Assembly (NCBI GenBank): GCA_031763025.1
Contig: JASSKH010000002.1
Coordinates: forward strand, 20,712,168-20,776,167
DNA from: Macrocystis pyrifera
Lineage: Eukaryota > Sar > Phaeophyceae > Laminariales > Laminariaceae
Reading direction: 5' to 3'
Length of the DNA: 64,000 nt
Shown: piece by piece, positions 34,548 through 44,345 of the stretch
Layout of the letters: every line of letters begins with the position of its first letter
How positions within the stretch are numbered: the first letter of the stretch is position 1
Program-made: the position numbers and the translations under genes
The notes under the pieces: generated by a model
The model's database searches: none
Told to the model about the DNA's origin: nothing
The model's input: only the letters and a program-made list of their open reading frames with translations

Positions 34548-34874
34548 GTCCCCGGTGGCATTATCGGTGTTCCGCGTGCCTACTAAGATCAATCTCGCGT
34601 GTTTGAGTCTTGCCGAGTGCATGCTCTTAAGAACATTTTCTTGCACAAAACCTTGATGAGCGGATAGCGCGAGAGCGTGAGTTATCAACGTTCCATGAAA
34701 ATCGACAAGCCATGGGAATGCTGAACCCTATGTGCGATAAAAATGAGTACCGGGGGGGAGAAGGGACGACATCTGTGACCACGGCTTGTCCAGAAGATCG
34801 CTGAGGGTCAAAACCTCCTACGAGTTGAGCTGGAAAGCAAGATGAACAAAGAAAACAAGAACTAAAAAAAGTCA
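34548..34874 (+). mobile_element. Probable tRNA-derived SINE, copy 1
   Basis: Matches 56731-57056 over about 325 bp. The head has CCCCGGTGGCATTATCGGTG (A-box-like TGGC...GG) and, about 48 bases on, GTTTGAGTCT (B-box-like). The body is conserved: GTGCATGCTC, GGGAATGCTGAACCCTATG, ACCGGGGGGGAGAAGGGACGACA and GGCTTGTCCAGAAGAT. The tail is A-rich. Pol III box spacing and length suit a tRNA-headed SINE; the LINE partner is unknown. Confidence 0.6.
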
Positions 34875-35804
34875 CAATTCACCATTCTGGTACGCAGGCA
34901 GAATTGAGAAGCCACGAAACCCTTTTATAATAGTATTATGTTGAGCAGTGCCCCAAACCCAGCCAAGAATACCGCTGGGCCTGTCTCCCCGATTTCCTCA
35001 TGCATTCGTTTCTGCCGTATGGCTGTGATCCTGTTTCAAGCACATAAAAAAACACCGCTGTCAGCGACGCGCTTTGGATGCCTCAGGGCTACCAGGTACT
35101 AGGTATCAGGCATCTAATGAAGAACAATACGTTCATATTCTGGCATCTTTTTTACCATTTTTCATGGACCGTTCGTCGAGGGCTACTTACAAACTGATTT
35201 TCTGTTGCCAGTAGTAAAGGTTCACGAGAGTTTTTCCGTAAGTAGCAGTTGGTATTTCGCACAGGGCGTGGATCCGGTGTTTTTATGACGGTGCATGACA
35301 CACGGACCTGACGCTTTGCCCAGATCTTGACGATATTAAAACGCCAGCCGGTTTTTGGCAAAAAAATGACCCTTGATAAAATATTGCTCCCTCTTGAACG
35401 GCTCGACCCCAGCTCCTGTATGAACCAAGCGCAATGGAAAGCTCCCGCAATATCCTACCGTATGGTTTTACTCTTTGGTTGTGTATAACCTGTGAAAAAG
35501 CACTGTAGAGTATTTGGGGCTTTAAGGTGGAGGGTGCCCTCTTGTGCATACCCTTGGCATTGCCACGATATTTATTCAGATTTTTTCACTGACGCCGCTA
35601 CGCCTCATGCAGTATATAATATAGACCAGATAGTCTCACCATGACCACAACAAAGGGGCTTTTATCGTTTACCCGTGGTTATGTTAGTTACGGTAAGCAC
35701 TTACACATACGCGGGTAAAATAGCCGGTTTTGCACTTTGCCTAACGACTTCGGTACGTTACGTACGGCCTCCGATGCTGGCCTAAGTTTTAGGTTAAGAC
35801 ACAG
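34875..35804. other. Unassigned DNA before A5
   Basis: No supported gene. Contains CAGGGCTACCAGGTACTAGGTATCAGG at 35084. Confidence 0.35.
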
Positions 35805-36193
35805 TAAGGGACCGGAATGGATTCGTTTTAGACGTAAAGAAAACGTCCAGTCTATTGGACGAATCCTTCAACAACTTTTTTTTTCTCCGATATCCTGGCA
35901 CCACCCTAACTTCTTGGTTTTAGAATACATTCACGTATGCAGCAAATACTTGATAACTCGACGCAGGAAACGAGGAAATGAATTGGGTGGTTGCGTCCGA
36001 CAGCCACATTCAATCAAGGGCGAGAGAGGGGATGGCTGGTTGTCAATTGATCTGCAGTTTTTCTTCTTACCTATCCGATTGGAAATGTGCGGGAAAAATC
36101 GATTTTTCAGGTCATTTTTGTACTCTTTCTCTCTAGGGATACTGTATTAGTATTTGATATTGCAAAATAATCGGTTGACATTCCCTCCACAGG

Positions 36194-39100
36194 CCTGCCC
36201 CGTCCTTGGGGTGGGCCGAGGAAGCCCGCAGGGACTTACAGCGGTCTAGCAGCAGCCACACGGGCATCGAGCCTCGGGCTGGGTAGAGAGGGAACCTCGC
36301 GCGGTCTGGCGAGTGAGCTGTTCACTCTAAGGACCGCGCGGGGTGGTGGTGATGAGTTTTATTTTTAACCCGGATGCCGAGGAGTTCATCCCCGAGGCAG
36401 GACGGGTACATCACCACAGCAGAGAGCGCTGCGTGGGTAACCTGGGGAGAGGAGAGGCTGGCCACCGCGTGGGTACGCAAGCGCGACAGGAAGGATGGGG
36501 GTGTCGGAGTTGGCTGGGACGGCTGCACCCAACCAACGGAAACCAAGGCGCGAACCGGGCTACAAAGCGGAGAGCCAATATTATCATAGAGAAAAAGAAG
36601 AGACAAAAAAAGCAAAAAAGGAGGAGGGGACGAGCCTCTCGTCGGCTGGCAAAAAAAGCAGCACGCGAGGCTCGTAAGAGGCGGAAGGCGGCACTTGTGG
36701 TGGTAGCGACCTACAATGTGCGTACCCTGGCCGTAAAGGGGAAGAACGGGTACGGGCATGACGAGTGCGTACTTGCGAAAGGACGGCAACTCGGTTGTGA
36801 CTTCATTGGTCTGCAGGAATCCCGACGGTCCGGCAACACGAGATTTCGTGCAGCTGGATACCAAGTTTTTTGTTCAGGTCAGGAAAAAACAGCAGCGAGA
36901 CAAGGGTTGTATGGGGTAGGTCTAGCAGTAAAAGACTCAATATGCCGTACGTCTAAGTTCACTCAGCAGTTTATTGACGAACGACTTATGTCTATGCGCT
37001 TTGAGTTGGACGGTCGGTGCGATGCGGTTAATTTCGTCGTTGCGTACGCCCCAACTGATTGTACCAAAGACTCCAAGCAGAAAGGCATGTTCTGGCGAAA
37101 GTTGGAGGACCTGGTTGAGCAGATTCCTGCTAAAGAGTGTTTGTTTGTGCTTATAGATGCCAATGGGCGAACTGGGGGGAGGATAGAAGGGTGCGGTGAT
37201 GATGAATGTAGGGTGCTCGGAGCATACGGACGAGATGTTCGTAGTGATAACGGCAAACGGCTTTTGTCGTTCGCTACCAGTTGCAAGCTAGCGCTCACCA
37301 ACACATTTTTCAGCACGCGCAAGGGCGGAATATCGCATACATATAACGGCACCAGCCTGAATGATCGTAAGCGAATCGACTACATCCTAACTCGTCAAGT
37401 CCACCGACCTAGAGTACATAATGTTACAGTCGTCCCACAGCCCCCACCACCTGCTAAGGCTGATTCAGACCATAACATCGTGTACATCAAGGCCCGACTT
37501 AGTGGTCACTTTTCGTCTAACCGAAGATTGCTGAAACCCCCAAAACGCCGAGAATTCGACAGGCAGCTTTTCTTATCCGATGGAGAGCGTCGACACCGAA
37601 TAGTCGAGAGGGTCGTTTCCACTCTTAACCAACCTACCCAGCCTCGTAACACGTCTGGCATGGTTGAGTTTTTCACCACAACTGTCATGAATGCTGTTGA
37701 GAAAGAGGTGCCACCTCCACCACGTCGCCACCACCGAAACGGTTGGTGTGAGACCCCCGAAACGGCGGCCGCTTTCAAAGTAGCATGGACAGCGAGGGAG
37801 GATGCGAGACAGCTCCTGCGTGTCTACCCCCGAGATAGTACAGCGTGGAAGAAGTTGAGATCCGCCTGTGCGAATCTGCAGGAAGTGGTCGCCGCAGGAG
37901 TCAATGCGTATTTTGAAGAGTACCTCGCTGAAACCGAGAAATTCCTCACGAGTTCCGATCAACGAGGGTTCTACAAGCACCTGAAGAGTACGGTAGGGTT
38001 GCAAGGTACGAAAGCGAGGAAGAGTGAACAGTTTATCATGGACGAGGATGGCACGCTGTTGCGAGATCAAGCGCGAATTCGTGAAAGATGGGCGGGGCAC
38101 TACCACAAACTATTGAACACGAAATCGCTGAAACTTGACCCCACGATCATCGACCTAGTGCCACCACGACCGCTGAAACTATCCCTTGGAAATGAACCAT
38201 CCATTGACGAGATGATGGAAGCAGTGAAGGGTATGTCAAACTGGAAAGCCGTTGGACCAGATGGTCTCCCGGTCGAAGTACTGAAACTTGACCACCCCGC
38301 TTTCGTGCAGTATTTTCACAGTATCCTTGTTAACGTTTGGGTAACGGGAGACGTCCCCCAGCAATGGAAGGAGGCGATCATAAAAACCCTTCATAAAAAG
38401 AAGGATAGAACTGATTGCAACAACTACAGAGGTATTTCGCTTGTTGCTCACGCAGGCAAGGTGTTGCTGAAAATCGTTGCGTCCCGTCTAAGCAGCTACT
38501 GCGAGACCGAGCATATACTCCCTGAAGAACAGTGCGGCTTCCGCCCCGCACGGTCAACAGTCGATATGCTGTTTGTCGTGCGCCGGTTGCAGCAGCTCGG
38601 GCGGCAGAAGAAAATCCCCCTGTACATGTGCTTTATCGACTTGCAGAAAGCGTACGACTCTGTCGACCGAGAACTGTTGTGGGAGGTACTCACACGCCTT
38701 GGTGTACCAACCAAGATGCTCACAATCATTCGCAATTTTCACGAAGGCATGCGGGCTCGCGTGCGTGCGGATGACGGTGAACACTCGGACTGGTTCAATG
38801 TAACCCAGGGACTGCGGCAAGGCTGCGTACTATCGCCGTTACTGTTCAACGTGTTCTTCGCCGCTGCGATACACATCGTGCTGGTACGCTTCAGCAAAGA
38901 CGAATGCATCGTAAGGGATTTGGTTCATCTCGAAGAGGACAGGGTTGTCGGAAAAGAGGAACCGTTGGCATGCGTGCAAAGGGCTGTGTGGGGCATGTTG
39001 TATGCAGACGATGCAGGAATAGTCTCGAAGTCGGCGGAAGGCCTTGCGAGAATGATGACAGTCATCGTGACTGTCTTCGAAGCAGTAGGTCTCACGGTAT

Positions 39101-40674
39101 CCGAGAAGAAGACAGAGACGATGCTCCTACGAACACCGGATCAGACGTTTACCACCACACCGCTCGCGATCGAAGCTGCAGGCCAAAAGTATAAACAGAC
39201 GACCCAGTTTTTGTACCTAGGAGGCATTATCCACGAGAACGCTGACCTCTCCTTCGAAATCGAGCGACGAATCCGTCTGATGCGGGCATGCCTCAAACGG
39301 TATGGTCCGGAACTGTACGATAGGACGAACGCACCGCTTAGTCTGAAAGTCCGGATGCTGAAGGCCGAGGTGATTGAGACCTTGCTGTACGGTTGCGTGA
39401 CGTGGACCCTCAATGCGGACCACTTCGCCAAGCTTCGATCAGCCCACCACGAAGTCCTTCTGCGAGTCATTGGTTTCCAGCGCCGACTATGGACCGACCA
39501 TACCACCCTCTCGTATGCGAAGGCGCTCAGGATAACACGATGCGAAAGTATCGAAACGACCATCCGTAAACGGCGACTCTTCTTTGCGGGGGCTGTGGTG
39601 CGGCAACACGAGGGGCGATTGCCCAGTCGGTTGATGTTCGGGACGATCGCTGGTGGGGGGAGCCCGAAACCAGGCGGGCAGCCTAAGACTTGGCCTAGGG
39701 CAATTGCTGAGGACCTTAGAGTGTTCAAAGCCTCAGAGGGATCAACGGAAGACTCCCCCTTAGTCTTTGGAGTTGGGACCGCACTGTGGCCCACTGCAGC
39801 AAAACAGACGGGAAAGTGGTACCGGGGAATCCTCAAAGCAGCTGAACAGTTCATGGGCAGGTGGCACGAGGCTGAGGCAAAGCTGAGTAGACAGCGCCGT
39901 GCATCCGCTGCAGGTAGTGTTAGAGGGAATGGGGGGAGGGGTAACAGCAGGAGGGGTAGAGGGAACACCGTACAAGTGTATAGGGGCAGGGGGGGGAACA
40001 GGAGGAGTAGAAGGGAAACCGCGGTAGAAGAGAGTAGCAGAGAGACCGCAGATAGGGTAGCAAGGTACCAGGCCGACTAATAGGTTGGACGTTTCTTTGC
40101 TACTCGTACCGCCAACTGCTGCGGCCGTTCGGTATGCATTTTGATTTTTTTTTCCCTTCTTATCCTTATGAAAGAAGTACTACATAGTGGGTGGGTGACG
40201 AGCGTATTTTGGCCCACTCACTATTGCTCTTTTTACTTAGTTAAGTGTTCACCGGGATGCATAGTCCCCTTTTTCCTTCTCGTATCTTTCCCCTTGCACG
40301 TCCCTTTTGGCTCATGCTCGGGGTAAGTATGTATGTGTCTGAGCTTTGGCTTCCCATTTTATTTATTTATTTGGGATTCTTCTCCTTTTCTTTTTCTTTT
40401 TCTTGTTCTTTTTCGGTTTGGTTTTTTTCGTTGCTTCTCTTTCTTTATGGTGTATTTTGGTTGCTGGCGTATGTATGTATGTTGTGTCGGCCGCACCTAG
40501 TGCGAAGGCATGGTATTGCGTAGGCTATTAATGCATTACGGTGTGTTATCTCTGTGTCGTAGTCTGTGACCACAGAGCTCGTATCTTTCTAGGGTGAAGA
40601 ATCAGCACGGACACTGGGCTTGCTGGATGTCGACGAGTAGAAGAACGGTTTAATGTGAAGAACACACACACACT
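36194..40674 (+). mobile_element. Full-length APE-type LINE retrotransposon (4.48 kb)
   Basis: Sits inside A5 with AGG at both junctions (36191-36193 and 40675-40677), possibly a very short target duplication. It has a 5' leader of about 158 bp, one long ORF, and a 3' UTR of about 590 bp with a pyrimidine-rich tract (40330-40440). It ends TTTAATGTGAAGAAC(AC)n rather than poly-A. Truncated copies with the same end occur at 20298 (minus) and 43966. An uninterrupted ORF implies recent insertion. Confidence 0.9.
36352..40080 (+). CDS. LINE endonuclease-reverse transcriptase polyprotein
   Basis: 1242 residues from the first ATG; the in-frame stop at 36328 bounds the ORF and a GTG at 36343 is less likely as start. 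It nicks target DNA and primes reverse transcription of its own RNA. Residues 70-115 are a Lys/Arg-rich stretch (nuclear or RNA binding). The AP-endonuclease-like domain spans about 115-385, with YNVRT (121), LQES (Glu156), DANGRTG (Asp269, Asn271), RIDYI (Asp343) and SDHN (372-374). The RT domain spans about 610-930, with FRPARSTVD, FIDLQKAYDSVD (first catalytic Asp763), GLRQGCVLSPLLFN and YADD (884-887). The C-terminus carries LLYGCVTWTL and RRLFFAGAVVR, then a Gly/Arg-rich tail (1190-1225) like an RNA-binding RGG region. No RNase H domain or zinc knuckle is seen. Known relatives are annotated as endonuclease-reverse transcriptase or, misleadingly, craniofacial development protein 2; the clade is probably RTE/CR1-like. 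All visible catalytic residues are intact. Confidence 0.93.
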   Translation: MSFIFNPDAEEFIPEAGRVHHHSRERCVGNLGRGEAGHRVGTQARQEGWGCRSWLGRLHPTNGNQGANRATKRRANIIIEKKKRQKKQKRRRGRASRRLAKKAAREARKRRKAALVVVATYNVRTLAVKGKNGYGHDECVLAKGRQLGCDFIGLQESRRSGNTRFRAAGYQVFCSGQEKTAARQGLYGVGLAVKDSICRTSKFTQQFIDERLMSMRFELDGRCDAVNFVVAYAPTDCTKDSKQKGMFWRKLEDLVEQIPAKECLFVLIDANGRTGGRIEGCGDDECRVLGAYGRDVRSDNGKRLLSFATSCKLALTNTFFSTRKGGISHTYNGTSLNDRKRIDYILTRQVHRPRVHNVTVVPQPPPPAKADSDHNIVYIKARLSGHFSSNRRLLKPPKRREFDRQLFLSDGERRHRIVERVVSTLNQPTQPRNTSGMVEFFTTTVMNAVEKEVPPPPRRHHRNGWCETPETAAAFKVAWTAREDARQLLRVYPRDSTAWKKLRSACANLQEVVAAGVNAYFEEYLAETEKFLTSSDQRGFYKHLKSTVGLQGTKARKSEQFIMDEDGTLLRDQARIRERWAGHYHKLLNTKSLKLDPTIIDLVPPRPLKLSLGNEPSIDEMMEAVKGMSNWKAVGPDGLPVEVLKLDHPAFVQYFHSILVNVWVTGDVPQQWKEAIIKTLHKKKDRTDCNNYRGISLVAHAGKVLLKIVASRLSSYCETEHILPEEQCGFRPARSTVDMLFVVRRLQQLGRQKKIPLYMCFIDLQKAYDSVDRELLWEVLTRLGVPTKMLTIIRNFHEGMRARVRADDGEHSDWFNVTQGLRQGCVLSPLLFNVFFAAAIHIVLVRFSKDECIVRDLVHLEEDRVVGKEEPLACVQRAVWGMLYADDAGIVSKSAEGLARMMTVIVTVFEAVGLTVSEKKTETMLLRTPDQTFTTTPLAIEAAGQKYKQTTQFLYLGGIIHENADLSFEIERRIRLMRACLKRYGPELYDRTNAPLSLKVRMLKAEVIETLLYGCVTWTLNADHFAKLRSAHHEVLLRVIGFQRRLWTDHTTLSYAKALRITRCESIETTIRKRRLFFAGAVVRQHEGRLPSRLMFGTIAGGGSPKPGGQPKTWPRAIAEDLRVFKASEGSTEDSPLVFGVGTALWPTAAKQTGKWYRGILKAAEQFMGRWHEAEAKLSRQRRASAAGSVRGNGGRGNSRRGRGNTVQVYRGRGGNRRSRRETAVEESSRETADRVARYQAD

Positions 40675-40800
40675 AGGACTTTGTGCACATAGCAATGCAA
40701 CCCGTGCTTGAATCTGACAAGTACCCGACAAGAAATCCGCTCCAAAAGTTGACCCTCTTGAGACAATTCTTGGTGGGAAATTGGAGAAAAATATCCTGAG

Positions 40801-41309
40801 ATGCAAGCGGAAAAAACAAGGTCGTCCAGTCTTCATTGTATCGGGCAAAATATGTCAGACACGAACGCGGCCGCACGGCGAGCGATTGCCATCACACCCG
40901 GTGCCATCGCCACAGCGAAGAGCATCTGTGATCGGGCCTTGATGAAGCGGGAAGCGAGTCACCCTCAGCGTTCAGATGCGAACGCAGCACTGATTTCTCA
41001 CGTGAGAGAACGATCGAGTAAAAAAACTCTGACGCAGCACTCTGTCCGGAAATATAGGGACGGTTTAAGTATAAACATGGAAATGTACGGTTCCTTATTT
41101 TTGTGGGCAGAGCGGTAGGTACGTACGAGTACATAAAGCAGCACTATGCAGAGTTTCAAGCGCGTAATGAAAGCAACCTTGGCCGCAAGGCTCGAGCCCA
41201 GCTGCATGCACAGCAACAACTTGTCCCTGAGCTGGAGGTGGGGCGCGCTTTCACCACGGAGGTGCGGGTAGCGCCGTCGACATCCCGGTCTCAGCGAAGT
41301 GCAGTATAG
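40801..41309 (+). CDS. Family A unknown ORF in A5 right arm
   Basis: The frame 40801-41118 reads CIGQNMSDTNAAARRAIAI, TPGAIATAKSICDRALM, KREASHPQRSDANAALIS and HVRERSSKK; a stop follows at about 41116. The homologous continuation VGTYEYIKQHYAEFQAR, LHAQQQLVPELE reads on to 41309. In A2 the two parts are one unbroken frame, so A5 has a stop in between. Function unknown; conservation across A2, A4 and A5 is the reason to list it. Confidence 0.45.
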
Positions 41310-41849
41310 CAACACGCAACCGATTGCCGATGGCTGTGTGTATCTGTCCCCAACAGCAATACAGCAGAAGCACATAGCCTGGGACTTGATATGTACAATA
41401 TATGTTCAACAGGGGGGGCAGCATTCTCGTGCTGCCGGCCGCCGATCCCAAGGGGCCACCAAAAACGTGCGATTCGCGCACGCTCGCGCGTCCGTGTCTA
41501 TGCGCTGCTGCTCTTCGCTCTGGGCTCGGTGGTGCGCTGTCCAGCAGCACGTTTTGTGCGAAAAGCAACGCTGACTTTTTTCACGCTCGTAACTCAGCAC
41601 CTCGACTGCAACCCCTGCACAGGTTTTAATTTGTTTTTGAGAGGCAGCATCTTTGAACAGCTTTTTTGGTGGCACAAGGTTTTTTTCCGCATCACTGATT
41701 GGTTTAATTTCCAGATGATTTTTTCCCCCCAGATATTGACCATGCCACACTACATGCTTTTGTCCCGTACTAAAATGAATCCATTCCCAGCCCTCACAGT
41801 AAGTACAAACTGATAGTTACTTGCCAGGTAGTATGCAATGCTTAATTTT

Positions 41850-42105
41850 ATGTACGACGTTCGATATTTGCCTGAGGTTTACCTGCCGTTAGGTACGTCC
41901 ACCGATTCTCACCTAAGATTTAGGGGTGACCTCCTGTACTTACCTCAGTTTTCTGTATGTTTAGGTAAGACCTGCGGTTTCTTCCTAAGTTGCACCTACT
42001 GTAAAATTAGGTACGACCTCTGATTCTTACCATTTTTTACACTGCCTTAGGTATGACCTCCGTTACTTACCGAACTTTACGTACGACCTCGAATGCCGTA
42101 TCCGA
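41850..42105. repeat. Short imperfect repeats of TTAGGTACGACCTC type
   Basis: TTAGGTACGTCCACC, TTAGGGGTGACCTCC, TTAGGTAAGACCTGC, TTAGGTACGACCTCT, TTAGGTATGACCTCC and TTACGTACGACCTCG occur at roughly 40-50 base intervals. Confidence 0.7.
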
Positions 42106-42530
42106 AGAATGGGTATGTTAGGTAGTCAGGTACTGACCCACATACCTGGTATTTCGTATCTGATCTACCTACATTCCTATTTCCTACTTCTGACGCCTCC
42201 AGGACGAGTTAGGTGTAGGTACGTTAGGCCAGGCACGCAATAGCAGCTGTACCCTCTCTGCCACCAGACACCTGCCACACACAGCCCTATCTACACGGTG
42301 GGTAGAGAGTAAGGTCGTGGACATGTCAGATATTAATAATCAGGTACTGACCCGGATACCTGGTGTATCATATCTGGTCTACGTACATTCTGATTTTCTA
42401 TTTCCTAGTTCTGACGTCTCCGGGACGATTTAGATTTAGGTACGTTAGTCCAGGCACGCAATAGCATAGTGTACCCTCTCTGCCACAAGCCACCTGCCAC
42501 ACACAGCCCTATCTACCCCATGAGTAAAAG
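42105..42530. repeat. Tandem duplication, about 210-bp unit
   Basis: Units near 42125-42297 and 42339-42520 share CAGGTACTGACCC-ATACCTGGT, TCTGACG-CTCC-GGACGA, CAGGCACGCAATAGCA and GTACCCTCTCTGCCAC, followed by CACCTGCCACACACAGCCC. Confidence 0.85.
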
Positions 42531-42764
42531 TATTGGTCGATACCACGAGGACCTAAACACTGCCCCGAACGAGAGGGGCGGCGCGCAGAACACCCCCGGG
42601 GTAAAAGTGACGCGCCGGACAAAAGCGTCGCTGTGATCGCGCTAAACTTGTTTACAGGTGCAAGGGAGGCACACAGGAGTGTCCCGAGCGAGATCGCCAA
42701 GTTAGCCTTTGACTTCGTACCGCGTGGTCATCGCAGAGAAAGGTCTCGTGATAACGGGGGGCAC
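42531..42764. other. Unassigned
   Basis: GC-richer DNA between the duplication and the LINE fragment; possibly degraded LINE ORF, but no convincing alignment. Confidence 0.3.
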
Positions 42765-43966
42765 CTACGGGTAATGTTCGGGACGATAGCTGGCGGGGAG
42801 AACCCGAGGTCTGGCGGACAGTTTAAGACTTGACGTAGATGTATAGTCGAAGGCCTTAGGGAGTTCCCAGCCACCGAAGGGTCAACGGAACACTTCCCCC
42901 TTGGTGTTTGGAGTTCAGACCGCGCTGTGGTCCACTGCAGCAAAAAAGGCGGGGAACTGGTACCGGGAGAGCAACCGAACGGTTTGTGGTGAGGTGGCAC
43001 GAGGATATGGCACAGCTGAGTAGACAGCGCCGGAAATCCGCCGTGGGTGGCACCCAAGGGAATGGGGGGATGGGGCAACAGGAGGAGTGGAAGGAAACCC
43101 AACCAAGGGAACGCGGAGAGGGTGGGCAACAGGAGGAATAAAAGGGAAACCGCGATGGACGAAACTAGGAAGGAGATGGCAGGCAGGGTCGCAAGGCACC
43201 AGGCCGACTAATATGTAGAACATGCCTATGCCACTCGTGCCGCCAAGTGGTGCAGCTGGTTCGAACGTAGCATTTCTCTTACTTTTTTTTCTTTTTGCGC
43301 TTGATCCTCCGTGATTTTTTTATCACGTTATCTGTGTTTCGTTTTGTCCATACGAAAGGAGTCGTACAGCGTGGGTGGATGACGAGCCTGCTTTGCTTGT
43401 TTCGTATTGTCTGACGCATCTTCGGGGATGGAGCATAGTTGACGAACTCAGGACGGAGACGGTAGACAGGGTAGCAAGGTACCAGATCACCTATTAATAG
43501 TAGCGAGAACCCGGCTATGCTCAAAATGCTGCGGCTACCGGGAGGGTGCTTTGCCTGTTATTTTCTCTTGGTTCTTAGTCCTGCTTTGTTTGTATGTAGT
43601 ATGTAGTGGTGCTGTTTCTTTCGCTCGTTCTTTTAGAGTGTCTGCCACATCTCCTGCGGGGAGGCATGACCGAGTTTTTTTTTTCTTCCTTTTCCTTGTT
43701 TTTACGACTTGTTTCTTTGGTTTCTGGGTTTTTTTTGTTTGCTTGTTTCCTTTTGTTACCTCTGTTTCATAGAAGTGTATGTCGTGTTTGTCGTATCCGG
43801 TATGATGACATGGCATTGTCGAATCTGCTTGCTGCATAGTATGTCTATGGCGTAGTTTTGTGGATACAGAACTTGTGAACTCTCTAGGACTGAAGGATCC
43901 GCACGGACACGGGTTGTGCTGGATGTCGACGGGTAGAAAGAACGGTTTAATGTGAAGAACACACAC
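42765..43966 (+). mobile_element. 5'-truncated LINE copies, probably two nested
   Basis: Begins within the end of the LINE ORF (MFGTIAGGENP, compare MFGTIAGGGSP in the intact copy), with a stop (TGA at 42831) and frameshifts. The ORF end RVARHQAD and stop lie at about 43211. A second ORF end (GCAAGGTACCAGATCACC...TAA) appears at about 43475, followed by the 3' UTR and the TTTAATGTGAAGAAC(AC)n end at 43966. Two ORF ends in one fragment suggest two insertions or an internal duplication. Confidence 0.8.
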
Positions 43967-44024
43967 TGCTGTAAAGGGATCATTAAAAATACAGAATCCA
44001 TACAAGAAGGCGGTATTCTCAGAA

Positions 44025-44345
44025 CTAATTCCCTAGGAATTCCCTATAGGTCCACCTAGGGTTTTAGTAGCAAAGTTAAACACCTGTCCCGCTCAACAAA
44101 ATGACAAAATACTTTTGCACCAGTCAGGGCTTGACAGTTTACGGTACAAAAATTCAAAACCAGGTACAGTAATCAGGGTACACCACACCCGATTTAGACG
44201 ACGTTTTCGGTCATAGTATAACCTTTCTGTTAAAATACTAGTGCCTTGTGTAGCTTATAATTACGAACAAAAACCTTGTTCATGAATACAAGCGCTTCCT
44301 CGTATTCATGCGAATAGTTAAATGTTTCTTATATTTCCGAACAAA
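44025..44345 (+). repeat. Family B, diverged partial copy
   Basis: ATTCCCTAGG...CCTAGGGTTTTAGTAGCAAAGTTAA start, then CAGTTTACGGTACAAAAA, ATCAGGGTACACCACACCC, GTGTAGCTTATAATT and GAACAAA blocks match copies 1-3 with many substitutions. Only the promoter-side part is present. Confidence 0.7.

Larger units (their letters stand above)
35805..41796 (+). mobile_element. Family A hAT-like element A5, interrupted by a LINE
   Basis: Left end TAAGGGACCGGAATGGATTCGTTTT, right end ACTAAAATGAATCCATTCCC. The two arms (35805-36193 and 40675-41796, together about 1.5 kb) align in order with A4 and A2. The break falls within the A2 sequence TCAGCCCCTCCACCAGGACTTGG: A5 reads CATTCCCTCCACAGG before the LINE and AGGACTTTGTGCACA after it. 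The right arm holds the conserved unknown ORF. Confidence 0.82.

Noticed and set aside
39141..39968. 275-codon minus-strand frame
   Set aside because: It lies entirely antisense to the intact LINE ORF; its openness follows from the codon use of that gene. The same applies to the other frames inside 36.3-40.1 kb.
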